DNA of 64,000 nucleotides from Tropicibacter oceani (GCF_029958925.1 NZ_CP124616.1:3286001-3350000); one strand, 5' to 3'. Positions 8,799-17,625 are shown, counted from the first letter of the stretch. Notes: generated by a model from the letters alone, not told the origin. Numbers and translations: made by a program.

Positions 8799-9595
8799 CC
8801 GCCGAACTGCGCTTTACCATCCTTGGCTGCGGCTCCTCCGGCGGCGTGCCGCGCCTGGGCGGCCACTGGGGGGATTGCGACCCGGACAACCCGCGCAACA
8901 TCCGGCGCCGCTGTTCGCTGCTGGTCGAACGTGAAACCGCGCAGGGCGTGACCCGCGTGCTGATCGACACCGGCCCCGACATGCGTGCCCAGCTGATCGA
9001 CGCCGGGGTCGGCACGCTGGACGGCGTCGCCTGGACCCACAGCCACGCCGACCACGTGCACGGGCTCGACGACCTGCGCCAGATCGTCTTCAACACGCGC
9101 CAACGCCTGAACGTCTGGGCCGATGGCGATACGCAGAACGAACTGCTCTCGCGCTTTGGCTACGCCTTCGCCCAGCCGCAGGGCTCGCCCTACCCGCCAA
9201 TCCTGAACCTGCACACCATCGACGGCCCCTTTTCCATCCACGGCGCGGGCGGTGCGATCTCCCTGACCCCCTTCGAGGTCAACCACGGCAGCATCGAGGC
9301 CTTGGGTTTCCGCATCGGCGATCTGGCCTACCTGCCCGATGTCGCCAGCATTCCCGAAACCGCCTGGACCCACCTGCAAGACCTCGATTGCTGGATCCTC
9401 GACGCCCTGCGCCGCACCCCGCACCCGACCCACGCCCACCTTGACCTGGCGCTGGAATGGATCGCGCGGGCGAAACCGAAAACCGCCGTGCTGACCAACA
9501 TGCACATCGACCTCGACTACCAGACCGTGCTCGACGAAACCCCCGAGCACGTTGTCCCGGCCTACGACGGCATGATCCTGCGCCATGCGCTTTGA
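8795..9595 (+). CDS. Metallo-beta-lactamase-fold hydrolase, PhnP-like
   Basis: This is a metal-dependent hydrolase of 266 residues. The N-terminus LRFTILGCGSSGGVPRLGGH is typical of PhnP/Elac-like enzymes. The metal site is THSHADHVHGLDD, with a further His in FEVNHGSIEALGF and in NMHIDLDY near the C-terminus. In PhnP the enzyme opens cyclic phosphodiesters; no phn genes are nearby, so the substrate is unknown. The gene is coupled to tatD by an ATGA overlap, suggesting a shared role in nucleotide or nucleic acid turnover. Confidence 0.88.
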   Translation: MTAELRFTILGCGSSGGVPRLGGHWGDCDPDNPRNIRRRCSLLVERETAQGVTRVLIDTGPDMRAQLIDAGVGTLDGVAWTHSHADHVHGLDDLRQIVFNTRQRLNVWADGDTQNELLSRFGYAFAQPQGSPYPPILNLHTIDGPFSIHGAGGAISLTPFEVNHGSIEALGFRIGDLAYLPDVASIPETAWTHLQDLDCWILDALRRTPHPTHAHLDLALEWIARAKPKTAVLTNMHIDLDYQTVLDETPEHVVPAYDGMILRHAL

Positions 9596-9603
9596 TCACG
9601 CCA

Positions 9604-9638
9604 CCCCGGGCCCGATGCGGCGCGCCGCGCCCGGGCTT
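9604..9638 (+). terminator. Rho-independent-type terminator after the PhnP-like gene
   Basis: CCCGGGC and GCCCGGG arms enclose a GC-rich inner palindrome (CGGCGCGCCG), followed by TTCTTTG. It lies ten bases after the stop and runs directly into repeat copy 3. Confidence 0.6.
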
Positions 9639-9674
9639 CTTTGTGCCGTAAATATCCCCGCCGGAGGCTCCCCC
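9636..9674 (+). repeat. Family A dispersed intergenic repeat, copy 3
   Basis: CTTCTTTGTGCCGTAAATAT followed by CCCCGCCGGAGGCTCCC shares its last 17 bases with copy 2 and its first part with the CTTCTTGGCACAAATA form of copies 4 and 7. It lies between the terminator and the AEC permease gene. Confidence 0.75.
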
Positions 9675-9778
9675 GCCCTCCACGGCCGGACCCTCTGACC
9701 CCGGGGCGCCTCCGCCCCGCCCCCAACCCTGCGCCGCAACAAACGCAGGCTCGCCGCCAACTCGACAGGCCAGGTCCC

Positions 9779-10708
9779 ATGCAGGCACTTCTTGACGTCA
9801 TCCTTCCCGTCTTCCTTGTCATCGGCGCCGGCTACGGCGCGGTCTGGAAAGGCTGGTTCTCGGACAGCGCCGTCGACGGGCTGATGAGCTTTACCCAAAG
9901 CTTCGCCATCCCCTGCCTGCTGTTCCGCGCGATCTGGACGCTTGACCTTGGTCCCGACTTCAACCCCTGGCTGCTGGTGTCTTTCTATACCGGCTCGCTG
10001 ACCTGCTTCATCGCCGGCCTGCTGGGCGCCCGCCTGCTGTTCGACCGCGACTGGGAGGACGCCGTCGCCATCGGCTTTTGTTGCCTCTTCGCCAACTCGG
10101 TGATGATCGGCCTTGCCATCACCGAACGCGCCTATGGGGTGGACGCACTGCAGGCGAACTATGTCATCGTCGCCGTGCACTCGCCCTTTTGCTACGGCAT
10201 CGGCATCACCGCGATGGAGATCGTACGGGCCAAGGGCGCCCCGGCCCGGCAGTTGCCCGCCAAGGTGCTGCGCGCGATGTTCCGCAACGCGCTGGTGATC
10301 GGCATCGGGCTGGGCGCGCTGGCCAATGTGACCGACATCACCCTGCCCGGCACGGTGACCGACGCGCTTGACATGATGATCCGCGCGGCGCTTCCGGCGG
10401 CGCTGTTCGGCATGGGCGGCGTGCTGTGCCGCTACAAACCGCAAGGCGACGGGCGCGTGATCGCCTATATCTGCGCGATCTCTCTGATCCTGCACCCGGC
10501 GATCACCTGGACGCTGGGCAGCCTGACCGGCCTGTCCACCCAGGCCTTCCGCTCGGCGGTGCTGACGGCGGCCATGGCGCCGGGGATCAACACCTATGTC
10601 TTTGCCAACATCTACGGCCGCGCCCGCCGCGTCGCGGCCTCCAGCGTGCTCTTTGCCACCGCCCTTTCCGTATTGACCGCCTGGGTCTGGCTTTCCATCC
10701 TGCCCTAG
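9779..10708 (+). CDS. AEC-family transporter (auxin efflux carrier type)
   Basis: This is an inner-membrane transporter of 309 residues with about eight to ten hydrophobic helices. Its opening MQALLDVILPVFLVIGAGYG and the closing PGINTYVFANIYGR region with TALSVLTAWVWL fit the AEC/MdcF family (PF03547), whose characterised members move malonate or other dicarboxylates. The start at 9779 is chosen because the open frame upstream is repeat sequence and the hydrophobic N-terminus begins here. No metabolic neighbour points to a substrate. Confidence 0.87.
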   Translation: MQALLDVILPVFLVIGAGYGAVWKGWFSDSAVDGLMSFTQSFAIPCLLFRAIWTLDLGPDFNPWLLVSFYTGSLTCFIAGLLGARLLFDRDWEDAVAIGFCCLFANSVMIGLAITERAYGVDALQANYVIVAVHSPFCYGIGITAMEIVRAKGAPARQLPAKVLRAMFRNALVIGIGLGALANVTDITLPGTVTDALDMMIRAALPAALFGMGGVLCRYKPQGDGRVIAYICAISLILHPAITWTLGSLTGLSTQAFRSAVLTAAMAPGINTYVFANIYGRARRVAASSVLFATALSVLTAWVWLSILP

Positions 10709-10752
10709 CCCCCGGACAACCAACCGGCCCGTTTGCCCCGAGCCCGGGAATC

Positions 10753-10814
10753 TGAGTATTTGGACCAAGAAGAAGCCATGAGCCATTTCAAACTCTTCTT
10801 GGCACAAATACTCA
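10753..10814. repeat. Family A repeat, copy 4: inverted pair
   Basis: TGAGTATTTGGACCAAGAAG at the left and CTTCTTGGCACAAATACTCA at the right are near-perfect inverted copies of the family A head, separated by about 20 bases. The pair could form a long hairpin between the AEC gene and the EamA gene, and may act as a terminator for the former. Confidence 0.75.
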
Positions 10815-10863
10815 ATTGCGACACGGCCCGCACAGCGAGCCCCCTTTTTGGAAACCACGAGCG

Positions 10864-11787
10864 ATGACCCAGCCGCAGACCCAGACCACGCTTGGCATCG
10901 CCTTCATGCTGGCCTTTTGCATCCTTGCCCCGGGCATGGACGCGCTGGCCAAGGCCACCCCGCACGAGGTCCCGATCCCGCAGGTTCTGGCCGCGCGCTT
11001 TTCCATCCAGGTTGTCCTGCTTTATCCCGTTGCGCTGCTGATGGGCCTTCCGCTGATGCTGTCGCGCAACGATCTGGGGCTGCACACGGCCCGCGCCTTT
11101 GCGCTTTTGGCGGCCACGGGCTGTTTCTTTACCGCGCTGCGCTACATGCCCATCGCCGACGCCATCGCGATCTTCTTTGTCGAACCGTTCATTCTGACCC
11201 TATTGGGGGCGGTTTTTCTGGGCGAGCCGATCGGCTGGCGCCGTGTGGCCGCCTCGGCTGTCGGATTTGGCGGGGCACTTCTGGTCATCCGGCCCAGCTT
11301 TTCCGATCTTGGGCCGGTCGCCTTTTTGCCGCTGGGCACCGCGATGCTGTTTGCCATCTACATGTTGTTGACCCGCGCCATGAGCCAGCGGCTCAACCCG
11401 ATCGTGTTGCAGGCTCACACCGCCCTGGCCGCCAGCCTGATGATCCTGCCGCCGCTGGCGCTGATGAATGGCACCGGAAACGCCCTGTTCGATCCCATCA
11501 TGCCGCAGGGCAAGGCCGTCTGGACCCTGCTGGGCCTTGGCGTGATCGCCACCCTGTCGCACCTGATGCTGACCAAGGCCCTGCGCCTTGCCCCCGCCGG
11601 GATCATCGCGCCGCTGCAATACCTTGAAATCGTCGGGGCGACGGTCATCGGCTACCTGGCCTTTGCCGATTTCCCCACGCCGCTGACCTGGGTCGGGATC
11701 GCCATCATCGTCGGCTCGGGGCTTTATATCATCCAGCGCGAACGCCGCCTGGAACGCGAGGCCCGCGCGCCCAAACCCCCGGTCTGA
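10864..11787 (+). CDS. EamA/DMT-family transporter
   Basis: This is a drug/metabolite transporter superfamily member, 307 residues with ten hydrophobic segments in two five-helix EamA repeats. MTQPQTQTTLGIAFMLAFC starts the protein; an upstream in-frame ATG at 10816 would add a hydrophilic stretch and is less likely. The motif LGEPIGWRRVAASAVGFGGALLVI marks the end of the first repeat, and AGIIAPLQYLEIVGATVIGY the second. A second EamA gene follows with about 40% resemblance by eye, probably a tandem duplicate. Substrate unknown. Confidence 0.9.
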   Translation: MTQPQTQTTLGIAFMLAFCILAPGMDALAKATPHEVPIPQVLAARFSIQVVLLYPVALLMGLPLMLSRNDLGLHTARAFALLAATGCFFTALRYMPIADAIAIFFVEPFILTLLGAVFLGEPIGWRRVAASAVGFGGALLVIRPSFSDLGPVAFLPLGTAMLFAIYMLLTRAMSQRLNPIVLQAHTALAASLMILPPLALMNGTGNALFDPIMPQGKAVWTLLGLGVIATLSHLMLTKALRLAPAGIIAPLQYLEIVGATVIGYLAFADFPTPLTWVGIAIIVGSGLYIIQRERRLEREARAPKPPV

Positions 11788-11844
11788 GCGCCCCTCGGCC
11801 TCAGCAGGCTTGTCCGGCGGGCGGCACCGGCCTAGCCTGACGCG

Positions 11845-12780
11845 ATGGACAAGGACCGCCCCCTTTTCGGCATCGCCCTGATGCTGGGCTTTTGCGCCCT
11901 GGCGCCGCTGGCCGACGCCCTGGCCAAGCTGCTGGGGCCGCACATGGGCGTGGGCCAGTTGGTGACCCTGCGCTTTGCTTTTCAGGCCGTGATCCTTGTG
12001 CCCTTTGCCATCGCCACCCGCCGCCCGATGCGGATGGACCGCACCATCGCGCTGCTGGTCACTCTGCGCACCTTGCTCCACATCGCGGGCATCGCCACGG
12101 TCTTTGTCTCGCTGCTGTACCTGCCGCTGGCCGAGGCCATCGCCATTGCCTATGTCATGCCTTTCATCCTTCTGCTGATGGGCCATTATATCCTCGGTGA
12201 AGAGGTCGGCTGGCGCCGTCTTGCCGCCTGCGCTGTGGGCTTTGTCGGCACCCTGCTGGTCATCCAGCCCGCCTTTGACACCGTCGGCGCGCCGGCCCTG
12301 TTGCCGCTGGCCGTCGCCTTCATCTTTGCCGCCTTCATGCTGGTCACAAGGCGCATCGCGGCGCAGACCGACCCGATCGGCATGCAGGCGGTGTCGGCCC
12401 TGATCGCCCTGGCCATCCTGGTGCCCGCGATGGCGCTGCTGCCTGGCACCCCGGCGCTGGCCTGGACCCCGCCCAGCCCGACCGGATGGACGCTGATCGC
12501 CGCCATGGGCGCGGCGGGCACGTTGGCCCACCTGCTGATGACATGGTCGCTGCGTTATGCGCCCGCCTCGACCCTGGCGCCGATGCAATACCTAGAAATC
12601 CCCATGGCCACACTGATCGGCTGGGCGCTGTTCAGCGATCTTCCCGGCCCGCTGGCGGCGCTGGGGATCGCCATCACCATCGCCTCGGGGCTTTATGTCG
12701 TCATGCGCGAGCGGGCCAGCCACCGGGCGCGGCCGCCAACCCCGCCATCAGCGCCGCAAGCTGCGCCACCGGCAGGATAA
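11845..12780 (+). CDS. EamA/DMT-family transporter, second copy
   Basis: This is a second ten-helix EamA exporter of 311 residues, beginning MDKDRPLFGIALMLGFCALA. It shares with its neighbour the LGEEVGWRRLAACAVGFVGTLLVI block and the PASTLAPMQYLEIPMATLIGW block, consistent with tandem duplication and divergence. Its 3' end runs 80 bases into the 3' end of the thiamine pyrophosphokinase gene on the opposite strand. That makes the hydrophilic Pro/Ala-rich tail (PPTPPSAPQAAPPAG) the part shared with the other gene. Substrate unknown. Confidence 0.9.
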   Translation: MDKDRPLFGIALMLGFCALAPLADALAKLLGPHMGVGQLVTLRFAFQAVILVPFAIATRRPMRMDRTIALLVTLRTLLHIAGIATVFVSLLYLPLAEAIAIAYVMPFILLLMGHYILGEEVGWRRLAACAVGFVGTLLVIQPAFDTVGAPALLPLAVAFIFAAFMLVTRRIAAQTDPIGMQAVSALIALAILVPAMALLPGTPALAWTPPSPTGWTLIAAMGAAGTLAHLLMTWSLRYAPASTLAPMQYLEIPMATLIGWALFSDLPGPLAALGIAITIASGLYVVMRERASHRARPPTPPSAPQAAPPAG

Positions 12781-13387
12781 GCAGCATCCGCGGCGCATCC
12801 ATCTGCAGCCGCACCGCGCCTGTCACTTCGTTCGAGGTGCCGGTCCGGCCATCCGGGCGCATCGCGATGCCGTCGATCGGCCAGCGCAGCCCTTCGGAGC
12901 GGCCAGAGACCGCCCCCATCGGATACAGCGACAGCCTGCTGCCGATCGGCAGGTCCAGCGCCAGGTCGGGCGGCGCCAGAACGATCACGTCCTCGCGCCC
13001 GATCAGCACACAGCGCCGGTCGGCACGGGCACAAAGCACCGTCATCGCCGCCAGCTGATGGTCGACCCGCCCGCCCAGAAAGCCATGCGCCAGCACCAGC
13101 GGCGCGCGGATATTGCGAAGACATTTATCAAAATCGGTGCTGTTCTGTTCACCAATCCGGTGGATGCGCCCTGCCGGAATCCGCGCGGCCATCGCCGCGT
13201 CCAGCGAATCCATGTCGCCGATCACTGCGTCCGGAATCACCCCCGCGGCCAGCAGGGGCACGGCCCCGCCATCCGCCGCGACGATCCGGGACGCTTGCGC
13301 CGCGGCGCGTTTCAGCACGCTATCCGTGCATTCGCCGCCGCCAACCAGTAGAACGGGCCCGGAGGCGTGAACAATCTCGTTTTCCAT
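12701..13387 (-). CDS. thiN: Thiamine pyrophosphokinase
   Basis: This enzyme transfers pyrophosphate from ATP to thiamine, making the cofactor TPP in one step. It has 228 residues. Family motifs are visible: VLLVGGGECTDSVL, RIVAADGGAVPLL, DAVIGDMDSLD, the STDFDKCL Asp pair, and AHGFLGGRVDHQLA. The C-terminal half holds a beta-rich thiamine-binding domain with TSNEVTG, as in TPK_B1. It is divergent from the acidic-protein gene and convergent with the EamA gene, overlapping it by 80 bases. Confidence 0.9.
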   Translation of the reverse strand: MENEIVHASGPVLLVGGGECTDSVLKRAAAQASRIVAADGGAVPLLAAGVIPDAVIGDMDSLDAAMAARIPAGRIHRIGEQNSTDFDKCLRNIRAPLVLAHGFLGGRVDHQLAAMTVLCARADRRCVLIGREDVIVLAPPDLALDLPIGSRLSLYPMGAVSGRSEGLRWPIDGIAMRPDGRTGTSNEVTGAVRLQMDAPRMLLILPVAQLAALMAGLAAAPGGWPARA

Positions 13388-13526
13388 GGCGAATTAATGG
13401 CAATTTAGGAAACAGACCACAATCAAGTCACGAAATGATACCCTGCAGGGCACAGATTCGGTCAGCTTTGGTCTTGGACAGCGTGGTAAACACTCTGTTG
13501 CAGAACGAATGAAAGTGAGCAGCACA

Positions 13527-16151
13527 ATGGTGAGTTCGAGCAAGATCCTGACAGTCTCTTATGGGACATTCTCTTGCACCGCGGAAGGTTTCGAAGATCC
13601 GCTGGCCGTCGTCAAGGAGACGACCCATTTCTTCCGCGGCGTCGTCGGCGAGGACCGCTTTTTCGGGGCCGAGCCACCGCAGTTCGATCCCGAACTGGCG
13701 GGCGAATTGATGCGCCAGCAGATCGCGGCCGAATCCCGCGATGGCAAGCTGACCCTGCGTCCGGCGATCGCCGCCGGTGCCGCATCGTCCGGTGCCCTGA
13801 CCGCCGCCCTGTCCGCAGGCCCCGCACGCGCCGCCGCCACCCTGCCCGATGACGATACCATCGAGGCCGCCGCCGCCGAGGCCGAGGCAAAAGCCGCCGC
13901 GCAAGCGCAGGCCGAAGCCCAGGCGCAAGCCGCAGCCGACGCCGCACAATCCGCCCCCATCCAACAGCCTGCCCCGACCGCTGCCACGGTCTCTGCACCC
14001 GCGCAGGCCCCGGATGCGACGGCGGACAGCGCGCTGGCGCTTGATCCTTCGCTGCTGGCCGACATGGCCGCAGACAGCGCCGCCGAGCTGACGACCGGGG
14101 ATACCCCCGAGGCCGGCGCCGACTTCAGCCTGGACGCCCTGCTGCCCGATACGGGTGCACAGGCGGTCGAACCGGCCCTTGGCGCGCCTGCTCCGCGCCA
14201 GGCCGACCCGGCCTCTGTGGCGGCCAAGCTGGACCGGATTCGCGCCGTTGTCGCCGAGGCGCCCAGCGCCCAGGACGACAGCGACGCCTTCCTCGAGGAC
14301 GATCTTGACGACGAGGACGACACCGGCCTTGACGCCATCCTGGGATCGCTTCAGGGCACCGAAACCGGCGACGACAGCCTGGATTTCATCGAGGACGACC
14401 TGGAAGACGCCGCAACCGCCGATATCGACAGCACCGTTGCCGGTCTGTTCGCCGACCAGCAGGACGACGAAGACGATGACGCGGACCTGACCGATCTGGT
14501 CGCCGCCGCGACCGCCCCTTCCGAGGCCGAAGACGACAACGCCTTTGCCGCCTGGGACGAGGACGCCGGAGACGATCTTCCGGCGCAGACCGCGGCCAAA
14601 GCGGACAACTGGGACTTCGACGACGAGGACGAGGACGACATCGGCGAGGACGCGGCAACCGCCCCCTTGGCCGAACAGACACCGCCGCCGCCCCCGGCCC
14701 AGCCCGCAACCCGCCCCGCCCCGCTGCGCGCCCGCGTGATCAAGGTCAAGCGCGCCGCCTTCGAACAGGCCGTGGCCGCAGGCCAGCTTGAGGAAATCGA
14801 CGACGAAGAGGACAAGGCCAGCGCCGCCGTGCCCGCCGTGCCCGGTGCCGCAAGCAGCAGCCTGAGCGCCGAGGAAGAGGACGAACTGGCCCGCGAACTG
14901 GCCGCCGTAAAGGCCGAGCTTGCCGGCGATTTCGACGATGACGATTGGGACGATGACGACCTGGGCTTTGACGACGACGTTCAGGACACCCCCGCCCCGC
15001 GCGCGCAGACGGCCAAGGCCGAACCGGCCCCGACCGCCTGGGACGATGAGGACGAGGACGACGAGGACTATGCCTTTGACGACGAAGAGATCGTGGCCAA
15101 GGCCCCCGAAGCCAAGGCGCCCCAGCGCCTGAGCGAGCCGGCCAAGCCCGCCCCGATGGACACCGGCTGGGACGATGACGACGACGATTGGGATGATGAC
15201 GACGACTGGGATGACACCCCCGCCGCCGCACAGGCCCCCGCCGCGCCGCTGCGTCTGGACAACCCCGTGGCCAAGCCGCGCGCCGGTTGGGGCGATGCCT
15301 CGGACCTTGACGACGATCAGGACGCCGCCCGCCAGGATGCCGTCACCGACAAGACCGAGGATCACATCCGCTCGGCCGTCGAAGGGGTGCGCAAGGCGGT
15401 CAAGATGTCCAGCCCGGCCCGCGCCATGCTGACCGAACAAAAGGTCGAGGACAACGACACCTCGCGCATTCTCGACCAGACCAACGAAGAGCTGGAAGAA
15501 CCGGAAGGCAACCGCCGCCGCAGCGCCATCGCACATCTGCGTGCCGCTGTCGCCGCGACCAAGGCCGACAAGCTGCTGGGCCGCAAATCCGCCCAGGCCG
15601 AAGAAGAGATGGAAAGCTACCGCGAGGACCTGTCTGCCGTGGTGCGTCCGCGCCGTCCGCAGGCGGGCACCCCGCGCACGGACCGTCCGGCCGAAGCCCC
15701 GGCAGCGCGCCCCGCGCCGCTGAAGCTGGTGGCCGAACAGCGGGTCGAGGACCAGCCCGCCGCCCCGGCGCAGCCGGTCACGCCGGTGCGTCCGCGCCGT
15801 GTCGGCCGCGACCACGCCGAAGCGCCGACCCCGCGCCAGGTCGCAGCCCCCGAGGCGCCTGTCGATGGCGGCGATTTCGCGGCCTACGCCGAAAGCGTCG
15901 GCGCCTCCGAGCTGTCCGACCTGCTCGAAGCAGCGGCCGCCTACATGTCCTTTGTCGAAGGGCGCGACCAATTCTCCAGGCCGCAGCTGATGTCGACGGT
16001 GCGCCAGGCCGAAGACCGCGAATCCAGCCGAGAGGACCGGTTGCGCAGCTTTGGACAGCTGCTGCGCGAGGGCAAGATCGAGAAGACCAGCGGCGGACGC
16101 TTTACCGCCTCGGACCGGATCAGCTTCAAACCGGACCGCGCCGCCGGGTAA
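13527..16151 (+). CDS. Large highly acidic protein of unknown function
   Basis: I do not recognise a named family. From the ATG at 13527 (MVSSSKILTVSYGTFSCTAE) it has 874 residues; an ATG at 13509 would add six. The N-terminal ~75 residues look folded. Residues about 75-570 are Ala/Pro/Asp/Glu-rich with many DDEDD and WDDDDDWDD clusters, hence disordered and strongly negative. A conserved-looking basic/helical block (RILDQTNEELEEPEGNRRRS, then IAHLRAAVAATKADKLLGRK) lies near residue 650, then a Pro/Arg linker. A helical C-terminus of about 100 residues (FAAYAESVGASELSDLLEAA...) ends in GGRFTASDRISFKPDR. No signal peptide or membrane segment. I recall similar proteins across Rhodobacteraceae without known role; a scaffold or regulator is only a guess. 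It stands alone with its own terminator. Confidence 0.8.
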   Translation: MVSSSKILTVSYGTFSCTAEGFEDPLAVVKETTHFFRGVVGEDRFFGAEPPQFDPELAGELMRQQIAAESRDGKLTLRPAIAAGAASSGALTAALSAGPARAAATLPDDDTIEAAAAEAEAKAAAQAQAEAQAQAAADAAQSAPIQQPAPTAATVSAPAQAPDATADSALALDPSLLADMAADSAAELTTGDTPEAGADFSLDALLPDTGAQAVEPALGAPAPRQADPASVAAKLDRIRAVVAEAPSAQDDSDAFLEDDLDDEDDTGLDAILGSLQGTETGDDSLDFIEDDLEDAATADIDSTVAGLFADQQDDEDDDADLTDLVAAATAPSEAEDDNAFAAWDEDAGDDLPAQTAAKADNWDFDDEDEDDIGEDAATAPLAEQTPPPPPAQPATRPAPLRARVIKVKRAAFEQAVAAGQLEEIDDEEDKASAAVPAVPGAASSSLSAEEEDELARELAAVKAELAGDFDDDDWDDDDLGFDDDVQDTPAPRAQTAKAEPAPTAWDDEDEDDEDYAFDDEEIVAKAPEAKAPQRLSEPAKPAPMDTGWDDDDDDWDDDDDWDDTPAAAQAPAAPLRLDNPVAKPRAGWGDASDLDDDQDAARQDAVTDKTEDHIRSAVEGVRKAVKMSSPARAMLTEQKVEDNDTSRILDQTNEELEEPEGNRRRSAIAHLRAAVAATKADKLLGRKSAQAEEEMESYREDLSAVVRPRRPQAGTPRTDRPAEAPAARPAPLKLVAEQRVEDQPAAPAQPVTPVRPRRVGRDHAEAPTPRQVAAPEAPVDGGDFAAYAESVGASELSDLLEAAAAYMSFVEGRDQFSRPQLMSTVRQAEDRESSREDRLRSFGQLLREGKIEKTSGGRFTASDRISFKPDRAAG

Positions 16152-16174
16152 CCGCGCCGCGCCGGACCAGACCA

Positions 16175-16214
16175 CAAGGCCCGTCCCGATCCATCGGGGC
16201 GGGCTTTTCCTTTG
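16175..16214 (+). terminator. Rho-independent terminator after the acidic-protein gene
   Basis: AAGGCCCG-TCCCGA and TCGGGGCGGGCTTTT form a strong stem with a four-base loop, followed by TTTTCCTTT. It starts 24 bases after the stop codon. Confidence 0.85.
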
Positions 16215-16302
16215 ACAGCACAAAGCCCGCCGGACTATCCTTTTGGTTGTATTTTTATTGCAATTGCCCGTTTTGGGGCGTTTCATTCAAAGGATATTCG
16301 TC

Positions 16303-17517
16303 ATGGCCCTTCCCCTGCGTCAGACAGCCCTCGGGCTGATCTCTACCGCGCTTTTGTCGCTGCCTGCCCTTGCCCAATCCATCGACGACGACTGGCTGAG
16401 CATGAGCGACGCCGAGTTTGCCGCCGCCTATGCCGACATGGCCTTTGGCGACGACCTGCAACAGCGCCAGCTTGTCGCCTGGCTCTGGTTCGCCCGCGTC
16501 AACCAGCAGATCGCCGCCGAAGGCAAACGCGTCGACATCGACACCGGCACGGTCCCGGTCTGGATGGCCTGGGCCACCGATCCCGAAACCTTTACCGAAA
16601 CGCCCGCATTCACCTATGCCCCGACCCCGCGCGACGACCCGCAGTTCATCACCCCAAAGGACGAACTGGCCGGCAAGATCGCCAGCACCACGGCCGAGGG
16701 CGCGCCCAACGCCGGCGGCGAGGAAGTCACCCGAAACGCCATCAGCTATGACTATCTCACCGGCAAGGGCCTGAATACCTATGCCGGGGTGCTGGCCCAT
16801 GTGCGCAGCGGCGCACAGGTCGACATGCCCATCGGCACGATCGAGACCAAGATCAAATGGGTCAAGGTCAACGCCCGCACCCCCGCCCCCGAGGGCGCGA
16901 TGGTGTTCCGCTTTGCCTCGGGCGATTACTGGTGGGCGGGCATCCACATCATGGCCAAGATGCGCCCGCTGCCGGCCGATCCGTTTTTCAGCGAGGACCC
17001 CAGCTGGTTCTGGACAACCTATGAATTCACCAACGGTCTGGGCGTGGCCCATGTCCGCGACGCCTTCATGAACCAGAACGCGCCAATCGGGGCGGACATG
17101 GTGGCGCGCGTGCTCGAACAGGGCGGCATCGCGGGCATCGGCTATGAAAACTACTCGCCCAACGGCACTCAGATCCGCTTTACCGTGAACGCCGACGGCA
17201 AGACGCCGGTGATCCTGGGCCACACGATGATGGAGGATTTCGCGGGCTACCCCGACCACGACGACCCCAGCGGCTGGATCACCGACAGCACCTCGTGCCA
17301 CACCTGTCACGCCTCGGCCTCGATCAATCCGCAAACCGGGAACTTCTTTCCCTTCACCGTGCCGGTGGGAACCCTGTCCGACCACTACATCGGCACCGGC
17401 ACGACCACGCAAGATTGCAACGGTTTTTCCACAGCACTTGGCGATGGCTATGTCTCGCTCGATTTCATGTGGCCGATCGCCTTCCAGACGCGGCCCTACG
17501 CCTGCCCCTCGGACTGA
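16303..17517 (+). CDS. Secreted protein with one c-type heme motif (CxxCH)
   Basis: The protein has 404 residues and begins MALPLRQTALGLISTALLSL, a clear Sec signal peptide cleaved near ALAQS. A single CHTCH motif at residues 332-336 would bind one covalent heme. Two more cysteines lie in QDCNGF and near the C-terminus (YACPSD). The body contains many aromatic residues (ALRRAVWLWF-like LVAWLWFARVNQQ, SGDYWWAGIHIMAKM, SWFWTTYEF) and no repeat. I cannot place it in a named family; it resembles periplasmic cytochrome-like or oxidoreductase-associated proteins only through the heme motif. The start at 16303 is preceded by AAGGA. It stands alone and is followed by a terminator and repeat family B. 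Confidence 0.85.
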   Translation: MALPLRQTALGLISTALLSLPALAQSIDDDWLSMSDAEFAAAYADMAFGDDLQQRQLVAWLWFARVNQQIAAEGKRVDIDTGTVPVWMAWATDPETFTETPAFTYAPTPRDDPQFITPKDELAGKIASTTAEGAPNAGGEEVTRNAISYDYLTGKGLNTYAGVLAHVRSGAQVDMPIGTIETKIKWVKVNARTPAPEGAMVFRFASGDYWWAGIHIMAKMRPLPADPFFSEDPSWFWTTYEFTNGLGVAHVRDAFMNQNAPIGADMVARVLEQGGIAGIGYENYSPNGTQIRFTVNADGKTPVILGHTMMEDFAGYPDHDDPSGWITDSTSCHTCHASASINPQTGNFFPFTVPVGTLSDHYIGTGTTTQDCNGFSTALGDGYVSLDFMWPIAFQTRPYACPSD

Positions 17518-17528
17518 GGCACAAAGAC

Positions 17529-17560
17529 AAACGGCGCCCGTCTCGGGGCGCCGTTTGCAG
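17529..17560. terminator. Terminator between convergent genes
   Basis: AAACGGCGCCCGTCTCGGGGCGCCGTTT is a strong hairpin whose A and T runs flank both sides, so it can act in both directions between the CxxCH gene and DUF2842. Confidence 0.85.
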
Positions 17561-17569
17561 TACAAACCA

Positions 17570-17622
17570 GATGGGACGGTGGGCGGGGCGCCTTTCCCCG
17601 TCAGGGGAAACAGCGCCGCACG
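17570..17622. repeat. Family B hairpin repeat, copy 1
   Basis: GATGGGACGGTGGGCGGGGC begins the element and CAGCGCCGCAC ends it. Both blocks recur at 48672. Between them is an inner hairpin TTTCCCC-GTCA-GGGGAAA. The element lies between two convergent genes, directly beside a terminator. Confidence 0.75.
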
Positions 17623-17625
17623 GCG

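Noticed and set aside
13428-16286. A 952-codon open frame opposite the acidic-protein gene
   Set aside because: Its Gly/Val/Arg-rich content is simply the complement of Ala/Asp/Glu codons; no ribosome site or motif, and the plus-strand ends look conserved.
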